From Rhodospirillales bacterium (lineage in GTDB: Bacteria > Pseudomonadota > Alphaproteobacteria > Rhodospirillales > JASLQF01): a DNA stretch of 64,000 nt. A program made the translations under genes and the position numbers. The DNA lies in assembly GCA_030744625.1 (NCBI GenBank), contig JASLQF010000068.1:1-64000 (forward strand), read 5' to 3'. Shown here piece by piece: positions 40,850-50,078 of this stretch; positions within the stretch are counted from its first letter, which is position 1; each line of letters opens with the position of its first letter. Below the pieces are notes generated by a model that saw only the letters and a program-made list of their open reading frames with translations, was not told where the DNA came from and did no database searches.

Positions 40850-41986
40850 ATGTCTGGAAATTTCGAACATCTGCACGGCAATCACGCCTGTGCCCTGGCC
40901 GCGGTGGCCGCCGGGTGTCGTTTTTTCGCCGGCTACCCCATCACCCCTTCATCCGAAATCGCCGAACGCATGTCGAAGGAACTGCCCAAGGTCGACGGTA
41001 CGTTCATTCAGATGGAAGACGAAATGGGCTCGCTGGCCGCCGTTATCGGCGCCTCCCTGGGCGGGGTCAAAGCCATGACCGCCACCAGCGGCCCCGGATT
41101 TTCCCTCAAACAGGAAAATCTCGGTTACGCGTCGTTGGCCGAGGTGCCCTGCGTCATCGTCAACGTCTCGCGGGGCGGCCCGTCGACCGGCATGCCGACA
41201 CGCCCGGCACAGTCGGACATCATGCAGTCCCGCTGGGGCAGCCACGGCGATCATCCGGTGATCGTGATTACGCCGGATTCGGTGGCCGAGATCTATAACG
41301 AGACCATCCGGGCCTTCGACCTATCGGAAAAATTCCGGGTCCCGGTTGTCCTAATGTTCGATCAGGTGATCGGCCATCTGCAGGAAACCGTCGAGGTATC
41401 GGATGCCAGGAAACTAAAAACCATCGAGCGCAAATGGGCGAAAGGCGACAAGGACGGTTTCGAGCCCTACGCCGCGACCAAGGACGCCGTGCCGCCGATG
41501 GCCCGCCCGGGCGACGGCAAGAGGGCGCACACGACCGGCCTCACCCACGCCGAGAGCGGCTTTCCCACCCAGGACACGGAAATCGTCGCCCGCAATATGA
41601 ACCGGCTCCTGAGCAAGCTCGAAATCAACAAAAAAGAGATCGAGAAATACGAATGCGTCGAGACCGGTGACGCCGAATATCTGATCGTCACCATCGGCAT
41701 CAGCGCCAGGGCGGCCCGGCGGGCGGTGAAAACCCTGCGCCGGAAGGGCGTCAAGGCGGGCCTTTTCCGGCCCATCACTCTTTGGCCTTTTCCGGAGGAA
41801 GCTTTCCGCCAAGCCGCCGCCGGGGCCAAAGCCGTGCTGGTGCCGGAAATGAATGCCGGCCAGCTCGTCCTGGAAATCGAACGGCTCGGTTCCGATGACT
41901 GCCACGTGGCGGGGCTCAACAAGATCGACGGCGAGCCGATCGTGCCGGCGGAAATCGTCGCCAAACTCGAGGAGCTCGCAAGATAA
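40850..41986 (+). CDS. korA: 2-oxoacid (2-oxoglutarate) ferredoxin oxidoreductase, alpha subunit
   Basis: A 378-residue KorA/PorA-like subunit. It has GNHACALAAVAAGCRFFAGY, the YPITPSSEIAE motif, ATSGPGFSLKQENLGYA and RGGPSTGMPTRPAQSD, as in KGOR alpha chains without a fused gamma domain. It binds the TPP pyrimidine with KorB. The stop overlaps the korB ATG by one base (TAATG). 2-oxoglutarate is the usual substrate of this subunit set, but other 2-oxo acids are possible. Confidence 0.9.
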   Translation: MSGNFEHLHGNHACALAAVAAGCRFFAGYPITPSSEIAERMSKELPKVDGTFIQMEDEMGSLAAVIGASLGGVKAMTATSGPGFSLKQENLGYASLAEVPCVIVNVSRGGPSTGMPTRPAQSDIMQSRWGSHGDHPVIVITPDSVAEIYNETIRAFDLSEKFRVPVVLMFDQVIGHLQETVEVSDARKLKTIERKWAKGDKDGFEPYAATKDAVPPMARPGDGKRAHTTGLTHAESGFPTQDTEIVARNMNRLLSKLEINKKEIEKYECVETGDAEYLIVTIGISARAARRAVKTLRRKGVKAGLFRPITLWPFPEEAFRQAAAGAKAVLVPEMNAGQLVLEIERLGSDDCHVAGLNKIDGEPIVPAEIVAKLEELAR

Positions 41987-42861
41987 TGAGCAATCCGGCC
42001 ACGGATGTTTCCGCCCACGAGGTGACCCCACCCGGCGATTTCGAGATCAAGGATTATCTCCGGCTCGACCTCATGCCCCATTTCATGTGTCCGGGCTGTG
42101 GCCACGGCATCGCGCTCAGGGCGCTGTTGTGGGCGATCCATGAGCTGGGCATCGAAAAAGACAACCTCGCCATCGTCTCCGGCATCGGCTGTTCGGGCCG
42201 GGTCGGCGCCTACATCGACGCCAGCACCTTTCATTTCACCCACGGCCGGCCTCTGGCCATGGCGACGGGCCTCAAGCTGGCCCGTCCCGACCTCACCGTG
42301 ATCGTCATATCCGGCGACGGCGATTGCCTGGCCATTGGCGGTAATCATCTGATCCATGCCTGCCGCCGCAATCTCGACATCACCTGCCTGATGCTCAACA
42401 ACGAGGTCTACGGCATGACCGGCGGCCAGGTCTCGCCGACGACTTCGGAATCCATGTTGACCACCACCACCACGACCGGAAATATCGAGCCGGCATTCGA
42501 TGCCTGCAAACTGGCCGAAGCCGCCGGCGCGGGACTGGTGGGCCGCGAAGTGACCCTCCAGGTGCCGACCTTGAAAAATTTGATCAGGGACGGCATCACC
42601 CACCAAGGATTTTCCTTCCTAGAGGTCATCTCCGACTGCACCGAAATATACGGACGCAAGAACGATCTCGGCGAGAGTCCGGAAATGATCCTCAAGCAGA
42701 AGAGCGATCTCAGGCCGGAATCCTTCGGCAACACCGCCGACCGGCCCTTCCGGCCCAATAAGCTGGAGACCGGCGTCCTGGCCCGCAGCGATCGGCCGGA
42801 ATACGGCGTCGCCTACCGAGCCCACGCCGCTCGGGCCAAGACCCGTGGGGGAGGGAAATAA
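41986..42861 (+). CDS. korB: 2-oxoacid ferredoxin oxidoreductase, beta subunit
   Basis: A 291-residue TPP-binding subunit. CPGCGHGIALRALLWA near residue 34 holds cluster-ligand cysteines, and the TPP-Mg motif is SGDGDCLAIGGNHLIHA...LNNEVYGMTGGQ near 106-150. It pairs with KorA to decarboxylate a 2-oxo acid. It is coupled to korA and korC by one-base TAATG overlaps. Confidence 0.9.
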   Translation: MSNPATDVSAHEVTPPGDFEIKDYLRLDLMPHFMCPGCGHGIALRALLWAIHELGIEKDNLAIVSGIGCSGRVGAYIDASTFHFTHGRPLAMATGLKLARPDLTVIVISGDGDCLAIGGNHLIHACRRNLDITCLMLNNEVYGMTGGQVSPTTSESMLTTTTTTGNIEPAFDACKLAEAAGAGLVGREVTLQVPTLKNLIRDGITHQGFSFLEVISDCTEIYGRKNDLGESPEMILKQKSDLRPESFGNTADRPFRPNKLETGVLARSDRPEYGVAYRAHAARAKTRGGGK

Positions 42862-43403
42862 TGGAATTGACCGAAGTCCGTTTCGCCGGAAGCGGCGGCC
42901 AGGGCCTGATCCTTTGCGCCCGCATCCTGTTCCGCGCCCTCAGCCTCGAGGGCAAGACGGCGGCCCGCTCCCAAGGCTACGAGCCGACATCGCGGGGCGG
43001 CTTTTGTTTTTCCGACGTGGTGGCGGGTGACGATGAGTTGGATTATCCGCTCGCCACCGCCCTCGATTTTCTGCTGGCCATGGATCAGGTGGGCGTCGCG
43101 CCGTCCCGATCGCTGTTGAAGAAGGGCGCCCTGGTTGTCGCCGACCAACGGTTGACGCCGCAACCGCCGACCGGGAATGTCGAGCTTTACCGCACGCCGT
43201 TGACGGATCAGGCGATCGCCCTTGGCAATATCCGCGTCGCCAATATCATCGGTCTCGGCCTGATGTGCGGCCTGGGCGGTATTTGCGGCAAGGAGTCGCT
43301 GGCCAAGGCCATCGAAGGCGAAACGCCCAGGAACTTCCTCGACCTCAACCTCGAAGCCCTGGAGGCAGGCTTCGCCGCCGTCGGCGAACTCGAAGCGGCC
43401 TGA
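42861..43403 (+). CDS. korC: 2-oxoacid ferredoxin oxidoreductase, gamma subunit
   Basis: A 180-residue CoA-binding gamma subunit: EVRFAGSGGQGLILCARILF at the N-terminus, then QGYEPTSRGGFCFSDVVAG. It begins within the korB stop (TAATG). Together with korA and korB, and the ferredoxin domain fused to IorB, it makes a complete KGOR. Last gene of the cluster; a hairpin follows at 43563. Confidence 0.88.
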   Translation: MELTEVRFAGSGGQGLILCARILFRALSLEGKTAARSQGYEPTSRGGFCFSDVVAGDDELDYPLATALDFLLAMDQVGVAPSRSLLKKGALVVADQRLTPQPPTGNVELYRTPLTDQAIALGNIRVANIIGLGLMCGLGGICGKESLAKAIEGETPRNFLDLNLEALEAGFAAVGELEAA

Positions 43404-43562
43404 ATCAGATCATGACGGGCCTTGGTTTGGGGCGCGGTACATATCAGTTCCTCCTGCTTGCCAATGCGGCGAACACGATGTCCGCTCCGGCTCATTTTCG
43501 TTAATTCAAAAGCGCACTCGGAATGGTGAGCGGATGCCCATTCGTGCTAGCGTTGTCGGCAA

Positions 43563-43594
43563 CCGGGAGCAGCCATCTGGGGACTCCCGGTATA
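43563..43594 (+). terminator. Possible terminator after the ior/kor cluster
   Basis: CCGGGAG (43563-43569) pairs with CTCCCGG (43584-43590) over a 14-base loop and is followed by TATAATTTT. The stem is short and the loop large, and it lies 160 bp past korC and 24 bp before the next gene, so it may equally be a leader element. Confidence 0.35.
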
Positions 43595-43613
43595 ATTTTG
43601 CATCGTCACCGCA

Positions 43614-44387
43614 ATGAAACATCGCAAGAATGACCATGTGGATCTTGCCTTCTCTTTCAAAGAGAGGGTGAAGCACTTGCTCGTCCCTCCACGGCTCTAT
43701 ATTCGCTACATCGCCTACAAAGAGAAAATGCGGGGCGAGAGGGAGCTTTCGCTACTGCCCCATCTCGTCGAGCGCCGGAAAATCAGCATCGATATCGGAG
43801 CCAACAAGGGGGCATACACTTACTTCCTGAGCAAGCTGTCCAGGGAAGTGCTGGCCTTCGAGCCCAACCCAAGAATATTCCCTATCTTGGAAAAGGCGGT
43901 TGCGGCCAACGTTACCGCTTACCCCGTCGCGCTCTCCGACCGTTCCGGGGTCGCCACCTTTCGAATCCCCAAGGGGAAGAAGGGATTATCGAACCAGCGC
44001 GGGACTTTGAGCGAAATCCTCACGGACGAGCCTTATTCGGAAATCGAGGTGGAGACCCGGCGGCTTGGCGATTACGGGCTTTCAAACATTGGATTCATCA
44101 AAATCGATGTCGAAGGCTTCGAACAACACGTAATCGAGGGAGCGAAAGATACCATCCGGGAAAACAGGCCGATTCTGCTCGTCGAAATCGAGGAGATGCA
44201 CACCGGCCAATCCCTGGAGGATTCACTGCAAAAGATAACCGCGCTCGGCTACAGGTGCGTTTTTATTTTTCGTGGGGCCTTACATACGCTCGGTCGCTTC
44301 GACATTCAAAAGCACAATAGAACAACAAAGAAAGATGGAACGAAGCTTGAAGAGTATGTTTTCAATTACATATTTCTTCCCGAATAG
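43614..44387 (+). CDS. FkbM family SAM-dependent methyltransferase
   Basis: A 257-residue methyltransferase. The SAM motif is ISIDIGANKGAYTYFLSK near residue 56, followed by the acidic strand VLAFEPNPRIF, and the FkbM signature FIKIDVEGFEQHVIEGA near 160. FkbM enzymes O-methylate sugars or polyketides. Its base composition is lower in GC than nearby genes and it stands alone between two unrelated units, so transfer is possible. The target is unknown; surface polysaccharide is common for such singletons. Confidence 0.88.
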   Translation: MKHRKNDHVDLAFSFKERVKHLLVPPRLYIRYIAYKEKMRGERELSLLPHLVERRKISIDIGANKGAYTYFLSKLSREVLAFEPNPRIFPILEKAVAANVTAYPVALSDRSGVATFRIPKGKKGLSNQRGTLSEILTDEPYSEIEVETRRLGDYGLSNIGFIKIDVEGFEQHVIEGAKDTIRENRPILLVEIEEMHTGQSLEDSLQKITALGYRCVFIFRGALHTLGRFDIQKHNRTTKKDGTKLEEYVFNYIFLPE

Positions 44388-44422
44388 TGTCTTGCTTTCC
44401 GAACTGATCAACAAGCCGCGCC

Positions 44423-45478
44423 CTAGCCCTCGGCCAACACCACCGCCTTGTCGGCCAGCGAGGCGACGCGCTCGCCAAAGATGGCGAAGCGTTCGTCCTG
44501 GGTCTGGCCGCGCACGTAGCGGATGTAGATCTGCTGCAGCACCACGGCGATCTTGAAGACCCCGAAGACGTGATACCAGCGCATGGCGCCGACGTCGAAG
44601 CCGGTCTTCTCGGCATAGCGCCGGACGGCCTCGGCGCGGGTCGGGAACCCCTCGTGCCAGGTCGGCATGGGCGAGGCCTCGATCCACCCCGGGTCGTCCC
44701 CCGCCTCGTTCCAGAAATTGAGCAGATAGCCGAGGTCCATGAGCGGGTCGCCCCGCGTGCACATGTCCCAGTCGAAAATGGCCACGGCGCGCGACGGATC
44801 GTCGGCGCCGACCATCATGTTGTCGAGCTTGTAGTCGTTGTGCAGCAGCGTCACCTGATGCGATTGCGGGAAGTTGTCCTCGAGCCACTTGACGGTGCGG
44901 TCGATCTTCGGGTCGTCCTCTTCCTTAGCCGCCTGCCAGCGCCCCGCCCAGCCCTCGAGCTGGCGGCCCACGAAACCCTCGGGCCGGCCCAGGTCGCCGA
45001 GGCCCGCCGCCTCCGGATCGACCTTGTGCAAGGCGGCCAGTGAATCGATGATCATCTCGCCGATGGCGCGGTTGAGCCGGGGCCGGCCCTGGAAGCGCTG
45101 CGGCAGATCGACGCGGATGACGATGCCTTGGCGGCGCTCCAGGATGTGGAAGTCGGCGCCGATGATCGAGGCGTCGTCGCAGTAGAGGTAGCTCTTGGGG
45201 GCCAGGGAAAATACCTCCGAGATGGCGGCCAGCACCCGGTGCTCGCGCTTCATGTCGTGGGATCTCGGCGCCACCGGTCCGAGCGGCGGGCGGCGCAGCA
45301 CGAATTCGCTGTCGCCGAAGCGCACCATATAGGTGAGGTTGGCGTGCCCACCGCCGAACTGGCGCACCCGCAGCGGCCCCTCGGCGCCGGGCAGGTGCTC
45401 CCTGAGATAGGGCTCGAGCCGCGCCGCGTCGAACACCTCGTCGGCGCGTACGTCAATGACCTCGGGATCGTCGCTCAT
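44423..45478 (-). CDS. Phosphotransferase family protein (APH/ACAD10-11 N-terminal type)
   Basis: A 351-residue kinase-fold protein. The ATP-loop region is VRQFGGGHANLTYMVRFG, the catalytic loop LLHNDYKLDNMMVG holds the HxDxxxxN pattern and the metal site is AIFDWDMCTRGDPLMDLGYLLNF. This is the APH subgroup fused to acyl-CoA dehydrogenase in animal ACAD10/ACAD11 and present as LvaA in levulinate catabolism, where it phosphorylates 4-hydroxyacyl-CoA. An ACAD10/11-like dehydrogenase is encoded at 50828, beyond the LIV operon. The substrate is inferred. Confidence 0.87.
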   Translation of the reverse strand: MSDDPEVIDVRADEVFDAARLEPYLREHLPGAEGPLRVRQFGGGHANLTYMVRFGDSEFVLRRPPLGPVAPRSHDMKREHRVLAAISEVFSLAPKSYLYCDDASIIGADFHILERRQGIVIRVDLPQRFQGRPRLNRAIGEMIIDSLAALHKVDPEAAGLGDLGRPEGFVGRQLEGWAGRWQAAKEEDDPKIDRTVKWLEDNFPQSHQVTLLHNDYKLDNMMVGADDPSRAVAIFDWDMCTRGDPLMDLGYLLNFWNEAGDDPGWIEASPMPTWHEGFPTRAEAVRRYAEKTGFDVGAMRWYHVFGVFKIAVVLQQIYIRYVRGQTQDERFAIFGERVASLADKAVVLAEG

Positions 45479-45722
45479 CGCCGGCCACCTTCACTAGGCC
45501 CATGCGGCCGGTTTTCATGTTTGTCCCCATGCGATCGGACATCTTCGTACAACCGTTCCCGGCGGAGCCGCATATCATCATCCACTAATACAGCGCCCTA
45601 CCAAATGTTTGCCACATAGAGCCGGGAAGCCTACAATTTCTTTCAATGGGAGCGGCAAGAATACGACCACGAAAATAAGGCTCTCTCCGTTCAAGGAGAG
45701 ACGAAATCATAGGGAGTCTATC

Positions 45723-46982
45723 ATGAACATAAAGGCATTCTTGGCGGGGCTTACCCTCGCCATCGTCGGTGGGCTCGCGAGCATGCCCGCCGCAACGGCG
45801 GACAGCATTCGCGTCGGTGTTATCGAGCCATTGTCGGGCCGTGTCGCGGCGGTCGGTCGAGACGCGCTGAACTCGTTTCAATTCGCCGCCGAGCTGGTGA
45901 ACAGCCGGGGCGGCGTTCTTGGCGGCAAAAAAATCGAGGTCATCGGTCTCGACAACGCCATGAAGGCCGAAAAGACCACCGAACAGTTGAAAAAAGCGGT
46001 CGATATGGGCCTCAGCTATATCATCCAGGGGGTGGGCTCGAACCACGCGCTCAATATCATCAAGTTCGTGGGCAAACACAACAAACGAAATCCTGGCAAG
46101 GAAATCCTCTTCCTCAACCACTCGGCGGTAACGACCGCGTTCACCAACGAACTGTGCTCGTTCTGGCACTTCCGGTTCGACGCCAACGTGGACATGAAGG
46201 TGGCGGCGCTGGTCACCCAGATCAACCGCGATCCGAGTATCAAGAAACTTTACATGCTCAATCAGAACTACGCCTACGGGAAGTCGTTCCAGGCGGCGGC
46301 CCGGCGGCTGCTGGCCAAGCGGGCGCCGCAAGTGAAGGTCGTCGGCGACGAACTCATCGTGCCCTTCGGCAAGGTCCAGGACTTCACACCCTTCATCGCC
46401 AAGATCAAGGCATCGGGCGCCGACACGATCCTGACCGGCAACTGGGGCGCCGACATGATCCGCTTCGTGAAGGGTGCCGTGGGTTCCGGTCTGGATGCCA
46501 AGTTCTACACCATCTATGGCGGGCTCACGAGTTCGGTCGGCGGCTACGGCACCGACGGCAAGAAGGTCAACCTCAAGCAGGTGACCGAAATGCACCAAAA
46601 CCATCCTCGCTTGCCCAAGGAATTGGTCGACTACTCGGCCGGTTACATGGCCAAGTACAAGGACACCTTCTACGCCGACCGGCAACGGTGGCTGATCCTC
46701 ATGTTGGCCGCCGCCATCGACAAGGCCGGCACCGCCGACCCCATACCGGTCGCCCGGGCGTTGGAAGGCATGAGCTTTCCCGGGCCGATGGGTGCGGTCC
46801 AGATGCGTGCCTCGGACCACCAGATGCAGATGCCGCTGGTGGTCAGCACGCTGACCGACAAGGCGCCTGATCCCATCTTCTACAAGGGCAAGAACTTTGG
46901 CGTTGCCTTCAAGACGGACGGCGTAGCGGAGCGCAAGGACACCTCGCTCTCGACCACCTGCAAGATGAAGCGCCCCAATTAG
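45723..46982 (+). CDS. ABC transporter substrate-binding protein (LIV type)
   Basis: A 419-residue periplasmic-binding protein of the Peripla_BP_6 family. The signal peptide is at residues 1-26, with cleavage likely after PAATA. Family features are IRVGVIEPLSGRVAAVGRD, NSRGGVLGGKKIEV and LYMLNQNYAYGKSF. It would capture branched-chain amino acids or other small carboxylates or amides. AGGGAG lies 6 bases before the ATG. First gene of the LIV operon; a stem-loop separates it from the permease genes. Confidence 0.93.
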   Translation: MNIKAFLAGLTLAIVGGLASMPAATADSIRVGVIEPLSGRVAAVGRDALNSFQFAAELVNSRGGVLGGKKIEVIGLDNAMKAEKTTEQLKKAVDMGLSYIIQGVGSNHALNIIKFVGKHNKRNPGKEILFLNHSAVTTAFTNELCSFWHFRFDANVDMKVAALVTQINRDPSIKKLYMLNQNYAYGKSFQAAARRLLAKRAPQVKVVGDELIVPFGKVQDFTPFIAKIKASGADTILTGNWGADMIRFVKGAVGSGLDAKFYTIYGGLTSSVGGYGTDGKKVNLKQVTEMHQNHPRLPKELVDYSAGYMAKYKDTFYADRQRWLILMLAAAIDKAGTADPIPVARALEGMSFPGPMGAVQMRASDHQMQMPLVVSTLTDKAPDPIFYKGKNFGVAFKTDGVAERKDTSLSTTCKMKRPN

Positions 46983-47004
46983 CGGCGTTGCCACGTAAAC
47001 GAGT

Positions 47005-47031
47005 GAAGGTCCGCCCTTCGGGTGGGCCTTC
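47005..47031 (+). other. Stem-loop between binding-protein and permease genes
   Basis: GAAGGTCCGCCC pairs with GGGTGGGCCTTC (12 bp with two G-U wobbles) around a CTTCGG-type loop, 23 bp after the binding-protein stop. Such hairpins stabilise the upstream message or cause partial termination, so that binding protein exceeds permease. There is no strong T-run. Confidence 0.6.
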
Positions 47032-47115
47032 GCTTCGCGTCCGGCGTTAGAGAATTCGGCCCACGGAAGCGGCGACGGCCCCGGATCGTTGGCCCTGCTT
47101 GAAGTAGGGGGCGGG

Positions 47116-48063
47116 ATGGAAGTCCTTGTTTTCTCGATTTTCAATGGTCTGCTTTACGGCATGCTGTTGTTCATGCTGGCGAGCGGCCTGACGCTCATTT
47201 TCAGCTTGATGGGCGTGCTCAATTTCGCGCACGCCAGCTTTTTCATGCTGGGCGCCTATTTCGCCTATCAGATCAGCGGCTTCATCGGTTTCTGGCCGGG
47301 TCTCGTCTTTGCGCCCTTGATCGTCGGGGTCATCGGCGCCGCCGTCGAACGATACGGACTGAGGCCGGTACACAAATTCGGCCACGTGGCGGAGTTGCTG
47401 TTCACCTTCGGGCTCGCCTTCGTCATCGAAGAAGTGGTGCAGATGATCTGGGGAAAGGTGCCGGTGCCCTACGACATCCCCGAAACCATGAACGTGGCCG
47501 CTTTCACCTGGCGCGGGCTCGACTACTCCGCCTACCGCTTGTTCATGCTCGGCGCTTCCGTGGCCATTTTCTTGGCACTGTTCGTGTTCATCGCCAAGAC
47601 GCGGACCGGCCTCATCATCCAAGCCGCGTTGACCCACCCCAACATCGTTTCCTCCCTTGGTCACGACGTCGGGAAAATCTTCATGTGGACCTTTGGGTTC
47701 GGCTGCGCCTTGGCGGGCGTGGCCGGCGTCATCGGCGGCAACGTGCTGGGCACCGAGCCGTCCATGGCCATAACGCTGGGACCCATCGTCTTCGTGGTCA
47801 TCGTGATCGGCGGCTTGGGCTCGCTGTGGGGCGCCCTCATTGCCGCCCTGTTCATCGGCATCATGGACAACCTGTCGATCTCGTATGACCTGTCGCTCTA
47901 TCCCGTCTTGGCGTTGTTCGGCGTCGAGCGGGAAGTGGAAGGCATAATGCAAGACTTGGTCAACCTGACCACCGCCGGCCTCGCCCCCGTCCTGCCCTAC
48001 CTCTTCCTGGTCCTGATGCTGATCCTGAGGCCCCGGGGCCTGTTCGGAACGAGGGACGTGTGA
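47116..48063 (+). CDS. livH: Branched-chain amino-acid-type ABC permease LivH
   Basis: A 315-residue inner-membrane permease. About eight hydrophobic segments; the LivH start FSIFNGLLYGMLLFMLASGLT and the phrase LMGVLNFAHASFFMLGAY are characteristic, as is the C-terminal GGLGSLWGALIAALFIGI coupling region. The ATG at 47116 follows GGGGGCGGG. The stop overlaps livM. Confidence 0.92.
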   Translation: MEVLVFSIFNGLLYGMLLFMLASGLTLIFSLMGVLNFAHASFFMLGAYFAYQISGFIGFWPGLVFAPLIVGVIGAAVERYGLRPVHKFGHVAELLFTFGLAFVIEEVVQMIWGKVPVPYDIPETMNVAAFTWRGLDYSAYRLFMLGASVAIFLALFVFIAKTRTGLIIQAALTHPNIVSSLGHDVGKIFMWTFGFGCALAGVAGVIGGNVLGTEPSMAITLGPIVFVVIVIGGLGSLWGALIAALFIGIMDNLSISYDLSLYPVLALFGVEREVEGIMQDLVNLTTAGLAPVLPYLFLVLMLILRPRGLFGTRDV

Positions 48064-49328
48064 TGGCGGGCCTCGTCAGGCGACACGGAATGTGGGTCGC
48101 GGCCTTTGCGGTGATGTTGGTATTGCCGTGGATCTTCCAGACCGGCTTCGCCATCACCATGCTCAACCAGATCGGCGTGCTCATCGTCTTTTCGCTCGCC
48201 TACAACATGCTGCTCGGGCAAGGGGGAATGCTGTCCTTTGGCCATGCCCTCTACTTCGGCATTGCCGGTTATTTCACCGCCCACTTTCTGAACGGCGTTG
48301 GCGAGGACTGGCTGCCTTATTTCCCGGTGACCCTGCTTCCCATCTTCGGCGGCCTTATCGGCCTTTTTTTCGGGATTGGCATCGGCTTCGTCTCGACGCG
48401 CCGGGCGGGCACCGTCTTCGCCATGATCTCGCTCGGCTTCGCCGAGATGGCCACCGCCCTGACCCTGATCCTGGTGGTCTTCTTCAACGGCGAGGAAGGC
48501 ATCCAGACGGATCGCATGGTGGGGCCGGAGCCGCTGGGCATAACATTCGGACCGGACATCCACGTCTACTACTTGATCTCATTCTGGTGTTTGGTGGCCA
48601 CGGCGGCCATGTACGTCTTGACCCGCACCCCGTTCGGCCGCATGTCGAATGCCGTGCGCGACAACCCGGAACGGGTCGAGTTCGTCGGCTACAGCACGCA
48701 CAGGATTCGCTGGCTGGCGTTCGCCCTGTCGTCGTTCTTCGCCGGGCTGGCGGGCGCCCTTCACGCCCTCAACTTTGAGCACGTGGGCTTCGAGACGATT
48801 GGATTGGAACAGTCGGGGCTGGCCTTGTTCATGGTCTGGATCGGAGGCGCGCGTAATTTCGTCGGACCTATCCTGGGCGCCATCCTGATCACCTACTTGA
48901 ACAGCAACCTGAGCGACATCACGGATGCCTGGTACCTCTATCTCGGCATCCTGTTCATGGTCATCGTGATGTTCACCCAGGGCGGGTTGTCCGGCCTCGT
49001 TTTCATGCACGAGCCGATCTGGAAGACCGACTACCGCCTGTTCGGCCGCATGATGGCGCCCTATGCGCTCGGCATCGGCTCGACGATTATCGCCGCCATC
49101 GGCGTCATCGGCATGTTCGAGATGATTTATTTCCTCAGCACAAGGGTGACGGAAGAGACGATTGCGGTGCTCTACTGGATGGAGGTTGATGCCGCAAGCG
49201 CCCTGCCCTGGATCGCCTGCGCCGCCATAACCGCCCCCGGCGTGGCGGCCTGCCGACGGACCTACCCGCCCATGGCCAACAGCTACAACGAAGCGATCGC
49301 CGCCGTGAAGGGGAGGATGGCGCCATGA
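48063..49328 (+). CDS. livM: Branched-chain amino-acid-type ABC permease LivM, C-terminally extended
   Basis: A 421-residue permease. The LivM core has AYNMLLGQGGMLSFGHALYFG, TPFGRMSNAVRDNPERVEFVGY and GGARNFVGPILGA. After the usual end (FTQGGLSGLVF) about 110 residues continue, with a further hydrophobic segment (ALGIGSTIIAAIGVIGMFEMIYF) and a second weaker one. The extension exceeds the usual LivM length of about 300-340 residues. It overlaps livH and livG by 3-4 bases. Confidence 0.9.
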   Translation: MAGLVRRHGMWVAAFAVMLVLPWIFQTGFAITMLNQIGVLIVFSLAYNMLLGQGGMLSFGHALYFGIAGYFTAHFLNGVGEDWLPYFPVTLLPIFGGLIGLFFGIGIGFVSTRRAGTVFAMISLGFAEMATALTLILVVFFNGEEGIQTDRMVGPEPLGITFGPDIHVYYLISFWCLVATAAMYVLTRTPFGRMSNAVRDNPERVEFVGYSTHRIRWLAFALSSFFAGLAGALHALNFEHVGFETIGLEQSGLALFMVWIGGARNFVGPILGAILITYLNSNLSDITDAWYLYLGILFMVIVMFTQGGLSGLVFMHEPIWKTDYRLFGRMMAPYALGIGSTIIAAIGVIGMFEMIYFLSTRVTEETIAVLYWMEVDAASALPWIACAAITAPGVAACRRTYPPMANSYNEAIAAVKGRMAP

Positions 49329-50077
49329 AGACGCCGGCTGTCGAACTGCGCGGCGTGTGGAAAAACTTCGGCAACACCGAAATCATCCGCGGCATCGATC
49401 TGGCCATCGAAAAAGACACCATCCACGCCATGATCGGTCCCAATGGAGCGGGCAAGTCGACCATCTATAACCTGATCACCGGGCGCTACCACGTGGACAG
49501 GGGCCAAATCCTGCTCAACGGAGAGGAGATCACCAACCAAACACCCCACGAGATCAACCGCAAGGGCATCAGCCGGAGCTTCCAGGTGACCAACATATTC
49601 CACCGCATGAGCGTCTTCGAGAACATCCGCTGCGGCATGCTGTGGCACCGGAATTACAAGTACTCGTTCTGGAATTTTCTGGGCCGGCAAGGTGAACTCA
49701 ACCGGCGCACCGAGGAGATCATGGTGCGCACCGGCCTTGCCTCGCGGCGCGACGTGCTGGCGGGAATGCTCTCCTATTCGGACCAACGTGCCCTGGAGAT
49801 CGCCATCACCCTGGCCAGCGGCGCCGACGTCATCATGCTGGACGAACCGACGTCCGGCATGAGCCATGGCGAGACCGAGCAGACGGTCGAGCTCATCCGC
49901 AAGGTGGCCCGGGACAAAACCCTGGTCATCGTCGAGCACGACATGGGCGTGGTGTTCGACCTGGCCCACACCATCTCGGTTCTGGTCTACGGCGAGATCA
50001 TCGCCTGCGACGTGCCGCAAAGGATCCGCGGCGACAGGGCGGTGCAGGAAGCCTACCTGGGTACGGAGGTGGCGTGA
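49325..50077 (+). CDS. livG: ABC transporter ATP-binding protein LivG
   Basis: A 250-residue nucleotide-binding subunit. Walker A is GPNGAGKST near residue 37, the signature region is LSYSDQRALEIA, Walker B is VIMLDEPTSGM and the switch His is VIVEHDM. It is intact, unlike the LivF partner. It starts within the livM stop (ATGA). Confidence 0.93.
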   Translation: MKTPAVELRGVWKNFGNTEIIRGIDLAIEKDTIHAMIGPNGAGKSTIYNLITGRYHVDRGQILLNGEEITNQTPHEINRKGISRSFQVTNIFHRMSVFENIRCGMLWHRNYKYSFWNFLGRQGELNRRTEEIMVRTGLASRRDVLAGMLSYSDQRALEIAITLASGADVIMLDEPTSGMSHGETEQTVELIRKVARDKTLVIVEHDMGVVFDLAHTISVLVYGEIIACDVPQRIRGDRAVQEAYLGTEVA

Positions 50078-50078
50078 C

